Positions 56,235 to 64,000 of a stretch of 64,000 bases of DNA are shown here, one piece after another. The notes below the pieces were generated by a model. That model did not search any database, had not been told where the DNA came from, and worked only from the letters and a program-made list of their open reading frames with translations. Numbering within the stretch: position 1 is the stretch's first letter; each line of letters begins with the position of its first letter. Both the position numbers and the translations under genes were made by a program. Origin of the DNA: an uncultured Draconibacterium sp. Lineage in GTDB: Bacteria; Bacteroidota; Bacteroidia; Bacteroidales; Prolixibacteraceae. The stretch lies in contig NZ_CAJXYQ010000001.1 of assembly GCF_913063105.1 (NCBI RefSeq), positions 124,001-188,000 of the forward strand. Direction: 5' to 3'.

Positions 56235-58604
56235 ATGAAAACAGGAAAACATATTAACTGCTCGCTAACCCAGTTGCCATTTAACTCGGTACTTAGCTTT
56301 AAAACGCTAATCGCACAGATTAAACAAATCAGCTCCACAACCGACCACCCCATGCAAAAAATGGCAAAAGCCACATTGGCTGCCGTAAACAAAGCACCCG
56401 AACTGAATGCCCCAATTTGCGCAGATGAAGCCTTAAACAACCACCCGCAACTGGTGAAGCAACTTATGGCTTTTGTAATAAGCCCCTTGCGCCACAACAG
56501 CGATATGGAAGCCTGCTCTCTTCCGTTTGCCTCGGAGCCCTTTTTTGCAAGCGAGTTGTACAACAAGGCTGCCGGATGTAAATCCCAGCATTTTGAAATT
56601 GCCATGGATGGAGATCAGGACCTTAGCCTCATCGCCAAGCTTTACCAGGCCTATCTTATCATTCTCGAAAAATTTTACAATTACAGTATTGATGTAGACA
56701 TTCCGTTTACCTACCGGGTTACCAATACCAACAACGGTTCGGTTAAATACTTAAGAAAGCGCATTCACGCCGAATACCTGGAAATAAACGAAATTAAAAA
56801 ACACCCAAAACTATCATCAAAAGAAATTGCCGAACTTTTTGACAATACCGAAGACCTGAATCTCTGGAACTCGAAAATCCCGCTTGAAAATTTCGAATTC
56901 TCAGGATTTATGCATTTTAGCCTTACCGATATTACACAGGATTTTGTGATCTCGCAGCTTAAAACCGATTTGCTGGATAAAAAAACCATTGAAACCAATG
57001 AAGGTTTTGAGGTACTGCAGAAGCGTATGTGTGCACTGTTTGAAAATCCACAACTAAAATTTGGTATGGCGGTTGCCCCCGATGCCGATGCCAACCTGAA
57101 CATTAACCTGATTTGGAACACCATAATTCCGCGATCGGAGCTTCAATGCAGCGACTACATTGGTTCGGTTTACGAAAAAGCTTTTACTGAAAACCGCATC
57201 ATAAATATTTCCGATCTGGGTGAGCAACCCAACGACCTGGTGGTACAGAACCTATTAAATGCAGGCATCAGAAGTCTGGCTATTGTTCCGCTTTTTATTG
57301 ATGAGCAACCTGTTGGAATGTTGGAATTTGCCTGTGCAGCACCCGATAACATCAGCATGTTTCAAATAAAAAGACTACACGACGTATTTCCTACTTTTGC
57401 GCTGGCTTTGAAACGCTCAAAAGAAGAATGGAATGATAAAATAAGAGCAGTTATTCAGGATGAATTTACAGCCATTCACCCAACAATAGAATGGCGATTC
57501 CGGGAGGCCGTAGGGCGCTTTTTAAGCCATACCAACAAAAGCAATCAGGTACCAATGGAGAAAATAGTGTTCCCCGATGTGGTGCCTATTTATGGGGCTG
57601 CCGATATTCGAGGCTCATCGCTGGAGCGCAACATGGCCATTCAAGAGGATTTAACAGAGCAGCTGGAACACGCCCGCGACATTTTAAACTATGCCATACA
57701 GCTAAAAGATATGCCGCTGCTCGACGACATTTGCTTTAACATTCAGCAAAACATTAACACAGTTAAAAGCGGCTTAAAAGCTGGCGACGAAGTGGTTATT
57801 CTTGAGTTTCTGAAAAAAGAAGTTAACCCGGTTTTAAACCTGCTAAAAGAGCGCTACGCCGATTTAAGCGAGCCTGTTGATGTGTATTTTTCATCGCTTG
57901 ATCCGGAGCTGAAAGTAGTGTATAAAAAACGCAGGGATTTTGAAAACAGCTTAACAAAAATAAGCAATACCGTTAGCGAAATTATCGACATTGAGCAACA
58001 TAAAGCGCAGGCTGTTTTTCCGCACTATTTCGAGAAATACCAAACCGATGGTGTTGAATACAATGCCTACATTGGGCAATCGTTGGTGAAAAACCTGAAC
58101 TACAACACAATTTATCTAAAAAATATCAGGCTGTGGCAACTACTGGTTAAGGTAAAAGTGGCACGCAGCATAAAACTACTTCAACCACAACTGACTACCA
58201 AGCTCGATATTACCCAGCTTATCCTGGTGCATTCCAACCCATTAAGTATTGAGTTCAGGCAAGATGAGAAAAAGTTTGATGTGGCCGGTGCCTACAACAT
58301 TCGGTACGAGATAACCAAAAAAAGAATTGACAAAGCGCGCATTAACGGCAGCAACGAACGAATTACACAGGTTGGAAAAATTGCCATTATTTATTCGCAT
58401 GCCGACGAAATTCAGGAATATAAAAAATACATTGATTACCTGATAGCACAAGGCTACCTTGCCCCAACAATTGAAGAACTGGAACTGGAAGACCTGAAGG
58501 GCGCATCGGGGTTGCGAGCCTTACGTGTTGAAGTAAATTTCGATAACCTGGCACCCAACGAAATCAATCCGGAGGAAATTGCCCGGATTGTTACCAATAA
58601 TTAA
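56235..58604 (+). CDS. GAF-domain protein with unknown output
   Basis: This 789-residue protein has no signal peptide and no membrane segment. A GAF-like sensor domain lies at about 255-395 (LQKRMCALFENPQLKFGMAV, YEKAFTENRIINISDLGEQP, AIVPLFIDEQPVGMLEFACA). The first 250 residues and last 390 residues match no family I recognise; the C-terminal part is mostly helical (EQLEHARDILNYAIQLK). No kinase, cyclase, EAL or HTH motif was found. A signalling role in the cytosol is inferred from the GAF domain only. It is transcribed alone, between two terminators' worth of neighbours, and its end is eight bases from the convergent DoxX fusion. Confidence 0.8.
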   Translation: MKTGKHINCSLTQLPFNSVLSFKTLIAQIKQISSTTDHPMQKMAKATLAAVNKAPELNAPICADEALNNHPQLVKQLMAFVISPLRHNSDMEACSLPFASEPFFASELYNKAAGCKSQHFEIAMDGDQDLSLIAKLYQAYLIILEKFYNYSIDVDIPFTYRVTNTNNGSVKYLRKRIHAEYLEINEIKKHPKLSSKEIAELFDNTEDLNLWNSKIPLENFEFSGFMHFSLTDITQDFVISQLKTDLLDKKTIETNEGFEVLQKRMCALFENPQLKFGMAVAPDADANLNINLIWNTIIPRSELQCSDYIGSVYEKAFTENRIINISDLGEQPNDLVVQNLLNAGIRSLAIVPLFIDEQPVGMLEFACAAPDNISMFQIKRLHDVFPTFALALKRSKEEWNDKIRAVIQDEFTAIHPTIEWRFREAVGRFLSHTNKSNQVPMEKIVFPDVVPIYGAADIRGSSLERNMAIQEDLTEQLEHARDILNYAIQLKDMPLLDDICFNIQQNINTVKSGLKAGDEVVILEFLKKEVNPVLNLLKERYADLSEPVDVYFSSLDPELKVVYKKRRDFENSLTKISNTVSEIIDIEQHKAQAVFPHYFEKYQTDGVEYNAYIGQSLVKNLNYNTIYLKNIRLWQLLVKVKVARSIKLLQPQLTTKLDITQLILVHSNPLSIEFRQDEKKFDVAGAYNIRYEITKKRIDKARINGSNERITQVGKIAIIYSHADEIQEYKKYIDYLIAQGYLAPTIEELELEDLKGASGLRALRVEVNFDNLAPNEINPEEIARIVTNN

Positions 58605-58611
58605 AAACAAA

Positions 58612-60117
58612 CTATCCGTACCATTTGCGCGTTCGTCCCTTCAAGTTATTTAAGGTATCAATGGTGATGTTCACATCATTTACCACCTGAAAATCGAACA
58701 TTCCAACGCAAATAAAATCGGCACCATTTTTAAAAGCCCAGTTAAAACCATCTTCGGGCTTAATGGCACCGGCAGCCAGCACTTTAAAACCCATCACCGG
58801 AACGGTTGCCCGCTCTACAAATTCAATGGTTCTGTCGGGGAACAAACAAAAACAATTATCGTGAAACTGGTTATGATCCACGCTGCGTTTTCCATCCACT
58901 TCGTAAGGTACACGGTTTTCGCGCGGATGTGCCGACCAATAGTTGTCGTGGTGCATGGTTTTCATGTAGTAATCCGGAATAATGCCCTGTTCTTCGCAAG
59001 CAATCAGTGCATCAACAGTGTGCGAGGCCAGCCCGGCGGTATAACCTTGTTTACGGGTATGTTCCAGCATTAAATCAATCTTATCCAGTTTATTGTCGCG
59101 CACCATCCAGTCGCAATGGTTTCCCTGAATTTGAATAATGTCGACACCAAAATCAATGGCTTTATTAATATTCACCAGGTAGTCGTTGTTTTTTACATCG
59201 GGAGCCACCTGGGTAATCACCTTAATTTTACTTCCGGTAAGTTGTTTGTATTTTTGCATGGTAGCATTGGTCGGAAATCCAATGTTTATGGTATTTATCC
59301 CGGCTTCTTCAGCCAGCATAAGCGTTTCAAAAATTTTTCGCTCGGTATTGTAAGCTCTGAATAGCGAGGGCACATAATGCAAATCGCGCGAGTGTGCCCA
59401 ACCGCCAATAAGATTACCGCCGGCCACCAAACGGCTAATTTCGTGCGACCCTATTTTTCCTTTAGGCAGCTCGCCCTTTAGCTCTTTTATATCGGTACCA
59501 CCTATTTTTATGGTTGCACCTGAAAGCGTATCCACCCCAAATCTCTGCGATTGCTTAAATGCTCCAACGCCCAACACCCCCAGTGCAGGTATAGTGGCCA
59601 GATTTTTTAAAGCCTCGCGCCGCGACTTAACTGCAGCCGGCTTTTCATCCACCACCTCGGCCCTCTTTTTGGCAAAAACCGGCAGAGCATAAATTCCCCA
59701 ACCCTTTTCGTTTAATGCAAATAAAACAAGCAAGGCCAGTGCTTCAATAAGGTTTCGGTTAACAATAAACAAGTTTCCATCAGCCATTAATGGCAGCGTA
59801 CTTCCGAAGGGCGGATAGGCAAAGTAGTACAAAAGCAGCAAAACCACTCCCGAAAGAGCCGACAAGCGAATGGCAAGTCCCAAAAAAAGCCCTACTCCAA
59901 TTAAAATAAGCGCTGCAATATTTATGGGATCAATAACAGCCAACGCCCAATCGGAGCTGGCCATCCATTGATAAAAGCCCGAGAAAGGACCGGTTGCATC
60001 AGACAGGTAGCTGGCAGCACTCCAGTTACCGGCAAGCAATTTTGCCAAACCTTCGTATAAAAAGTGCCAGCCAATAACTATTCTAAAAACCGTGATGAAA
60101 AATTTTTTCCAGTTCAT
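58612..60117 (-). CDS. DoxX-like membrane domain fused to a TIM-barrel-like domain
   Basis: This 501-residue protein has four hydrophobic segments in the first 150 residues with the DoxX/DoxD pattern (FRIVIGWHFLYEGLAKLLAG, GLFLGLAIRLSALSGV). Residues about 165-190 (KSRREALKNLATIPALGVLG) look like a Tat-type signal, now internal. From about residue 225 a barrel-like domain follows with SRLVAGGNLIGGWAHSR, TQVAPDVKNNDYLVN, MGFKVLAAGAIKPEDGFNWA and ADFICVGMFDF, reminiscent of aldo/keto reductase-like or aldolase-like proteins. The chain looks like a join of a DoxX protein and a Tat-exported enzyme. The activity is unknown. Confidence 0.8.
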   Translation of the reverse strand: MNWKKFFITVFRIVIGWHFLYEGLAKLLAGNWSAASYLSDATGPFSGFYQWMASSDWALAVIDPINIAALILIGVGLFLGLAIRLSALSGVVLLLLYYFAYPPFGSTLPLMADGNLFIVNRNLIEALALLVLFALNEKGWGIYALPVFAKKRAEVVDEKPAAVKSRREALKNLATIPALGVLGVGAFKQSQRFGVDTLSGATIKIGGTDIKELKGELPKGKIGSHEISRLVAGGNLIGGWAHSRDLHYVPSLFRAYNTERKIFETLMLAEEAGINTINIGFPTNATMQKYKQLTGSKIKVITQVAPDVKNNDYLVNINKAIDFGVDIIQIQGNHCDWMVRDNKLDKIDLMLEHTRKQGYTAGLASHTVDALIACEEQGIIPDYYMKTMHHDNYWSAHPRENRVPYEVDGKRSVDHNQFHDNCFCLFPDRTIEFVERATVPVMGFKVLAAGAIKPEDGFNWAFKNGADFICVGMFDFQVVNDVNITIDTLNNLKGRTRKWYG

Positions 60118-60295
60118 TTGTTTTGGTTTAGATTTTTTCGGCTATTAAAGTAAATGCATCTGGCTCATTTATAAAAGCATACCCTTCAATTCAAAATCAA
60201 TCCAAATAAAAGCTCACAAGCTTTGCGTGGTAGCTATTTCATTAAATGCAGTGTAAATTATTCAAAAACCAGCTTTTGTTTTTTGGCCGTTCTCA

Positions 60296-60325
60296 TTTGT
60301 ATTCCCGTCTCATTTTCTACATTTG
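60296..60325 (+). promoter_or_regulatory. Bacteroidota-type promoter for cysteate synthase
   Basis: TTTG (60296-60299) is followed by 18 bases and TACATTTG (60318-60325). Transcription would begin near 60332, 21 bases before the ATG at 60353, which decides that start over the upstream TTG at 60323. Confidence 0.75.
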
Positions 60326-60352
60326 TCCTTCAATAAAAAAAACAGACGTAAA

Positions 60353-61645
60353 ATGAGCAAGGAATTTTCGCCCACAAAATACATCCTGAAATCGTTTAAA
60401 ACAGGAAAACAATTTGAAGATAAAGGCTGGATGCTTGATGCTCCGGGCGAGGCTGACCCCACACTTATAAGAGCCATTTACGATAAAAAACAAATTGATG
60501 TAAAGGACGACTCGTGGGGTTTGTACAAATTTGCCGACTGGTTACCCATTGGCCGCATGCTTGAAGGCTCTTCGGCACCAGTTACTTACAAAAGCGAAGG
60601 ACTGGCAAAAAAACTTGGGCTCGATAACCTGTGGATTACCTTTAGCGGCTACTGGCCCGAAAAAGGCACCAGCATGAAAACAGCTTCTTTTAAAGAAACG
60701 GAAGCCTACTCGGTATGTGGCCGAATGACAGCAGACATGAACCAGGTTTTGGTTGTGGCTTCTGCCGGAAATACCTCGCGTGCTTTTGCGCGGGTGTGCT
60801 CCGAAAATAACATTCCATTGCTTATTTGTGTGCCTGAAGACAACATCAACGCCTTGTGGTTTGATGCCCCGATAAACGACTGTGTAAAATTGATATGCAG
60901 CAAAACCGGAAGCGACTATTTTGATGCCATTCACCTGTCGAACATTGTTGCCGGAATGGATGGATTTGTGGCTGAAGGAGGTGCCAAAAATGTAGCACGC
61001 CGCGACGGAATGGCAACAACCATGCTCTCGGCAACCACCACAATCGGCGAAATTCCCGATTATTATTTCCAGGCCATTGGTAGTGGTACCGGCGCTATTG
61101 CTGCCTGGGAAGCTAATTTACGTTTGATTGAAGATGGGCGTTTTGGAAACAAAAAAATGAAACTTATGGTTTCGCAGAATGCGCCATTCACACCCATTCA
61201 CGACGCCTGGATAGCCGATTCGCGTGCCATGCTTCCATTAGATGACGACCTGGCCCGCGAACAGGTAGAAGAGATTGTTGCCAAAGTTTTATCGAACCGC
61301 AAACCTCCGTACCCAATTGCCGGCGGTTTATACGATGCCATGAAAGATGCCGGCGGATCAGTATTGCTGGCCAACAACGACGAAGCCGCAGAAGCTGGAA
61401 AATTGTTCCTCGAAACCGAAGGCAACGACATCCACCCGGCATCGGCTATTGCCACAGCAACCTTAATTGAAGCTGCAAAAAATGGCACCGTAAAAAAAGA
61501 CGACCTGATTATGCTGAACATTACAGGAGGCGGCGAAGAAAAATTTAAAGCCGAAAATGAATTATTCTATTTGAAACCGGAGATTATTTTTGACATTAAT
61601 CCGGATGAAAACGAGGTGAAAGAAAAAGTGGCAAAATTGTTTTAA
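60353..61645 (+). CDS. Cysteate synthase (PLP-dependent, threonine synthase-like)
   Basis: This 430-residue protein matches, by memory, the archaeal cysteate synthase used in coenzyme M biosynthesis: WLPIGRMLEGSSAPVTYKSE, TFSGYWPEKGTSMKTASFKE (PLP Lys in SFK), VASAGNTSRAFARVC, EGGAKNVARRDGMATTM and YYFQAIGSGTGAIAAWEANL. Cysteate synthase replaces the phosphate of O-phosphoserine with sulfite. In Bacteroidota, cysteate feeds sulfonolipid (capnine-type) synthesis, the likely role here, though the acyltransferase that follows is not in this window. The gene is monocistronic: it has its own promoter (60296-60325) and a strong terminator after it. Confidence 0.9.
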   Translation: MSKEFSPTKYILKSFKTGKQFEDKGWMLDAPGEADPTLIRAIYDKKQIDVKDDSWGLYKFADWLPIGRMLEGSSAPVTYKSEGLAKKLGLDNLWITFSGYWPEKGTSMKTASFKETEAYSVCGRMTADMNQVLVVASAGNTSRAFARVCSENNIPLLICVPEDNINALWFDAPINDCVKLICSKTGSDYFDAIHLSNIVAGMDGFVAEGGAKNVARRDGMATTMLSATTTIGEIPDYYFQAIGSGTGAIAAWEANLRLIEDGRFGNKKMKLMVSQNAPFTPIHDAWIADSRAMLPLDDDLAREQVEEIVAKVLSNRKPPYPIAGGLYDAMKDAGGSVLLANNDEAAEAGKLFLETEGNDIHPASAIATATLIEAAKNGTVKKDDLIMLNITGGGEEKFKAENELFYLKPEIIFDINPDENEVKEKVAKLF

Positions 61646-61682
61646 AAACAATTGCTGTTTCTTTTCCTGTAACCCACCTGCA

Positions 61683-61724
61683 AAAATGGTTTGAAAGCGA
61701 TAAAACTTTCAAACCATTTTTTTA
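61683..61724 (+). terminator. Strong Rho-independent terminator
   Basis: AAAATGGTTTGAAAG (61683-61697) and CTTTCAAACCATTTT (61706-61720) form a perfect 15-bp stem around an eight-base loop, followed by TTTATC. The arms are symmetric, so it could act on both strands. Confidence 0.92.
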
Positions 61725-61816
61725 TCAGAAAAACACTATTTTAGTGAAAAACTTCAGCGTATGTAGGTCTTTCGCCTATTTTTATCGTCTTAAAAAGAAA
61801 GAATATCATTTACTAA

Positions 61817-64000
<2,184 letters not shown>

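Noticed and set aside
56108..56605. Minus-strand open frame of 165 codons
   Set aside because: It overlaps the terminator and the start of the GAF-domain gene on the opposite strand and has no promoter or protein features.

Overview
The window reads as chromosomal DNA of a Bacteroidota bacterium, most likely class Bacteroidia and near the Marinilabiliales/Prolixibacteraceae. That placement is inference from gene content: a PorP/SprF type IX secretion protein, SprB-type repeats, very large HYR/Ig-like surface proteins, an NqrF-like reductase module, a cysteate synthase (sulfonolipid route), a PNGase F homologue with a type IX-like tail, and promoters that fit the Bacteroidota TTG-N18/19-TAnnTTTG pattern. 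No rRNA, tRNA, CRISPR array, integrase or complete insertion sequence was seen.

Layout. Positions 1-24010 are a surface-protein island read on the minus strand. Its order of transcription is a PorP/SprF membrane protein, a 4,921-residue multidomain protein, a 502-residue secreted protein, a KilA-N protein, a 236-residue secreted protein, a truncated GxxExxY gene, and the start of an SprB-repeat protein that runs off the left edge. The gaps in this island are packed with short dispersed repeats and hairpins (CACAGAG-type, CACCGCTGAGACGCTAAG, TCCCGA/TCGGGA, and a 204-bp-spaced direct repeat). These repeats produce spurious ORFs and probably truncated the GxxExxY gene.

Positions 24316-41259 hold mostly housekeeping and metabolic genes: an M19 dipeptidase, a DUF3810 protein, an MBL-fold hydrolase, a RACo-like activator, the decayed remnant of an AAA/DUF4143 ATPase, rlmN, a desaturase-Rieske-NqrF fusion, an amidase broken by a one-base frameshift, a family 9 glycosyltransferase, atpDC, a polyprenyl synthase and an MMPL/RND exporter.

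Positions 41502-52624 carry secreted proteins of unknown role, an exported isoaspartyl methyltransferase, a YceI-porin-YceI-Rrf2 group, a cytochrome c-sugar dehydrogenase fusion, and a three-gene operon (short-chain dehydrogenase, metallophosphoesterase, NAD-binding protein).

Positions 52811-64000 hold a transglutaminase-like lipoprotein paired with a PNGase F-like protein, a GAF protein, a DoxX-barrel fusion, cysteate synthase, and a GH2 beta-galactosidase cut by the right edge.

The most unusual content is the surface-protein island, in which three consecutive secreted proteins stop at a linker-like P-[RK]-P end with no recognisable sorting domain, and the single-chain desaturase/Rieske/reductase. 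All family assignments come from motif recognition by eye; no database search was run.
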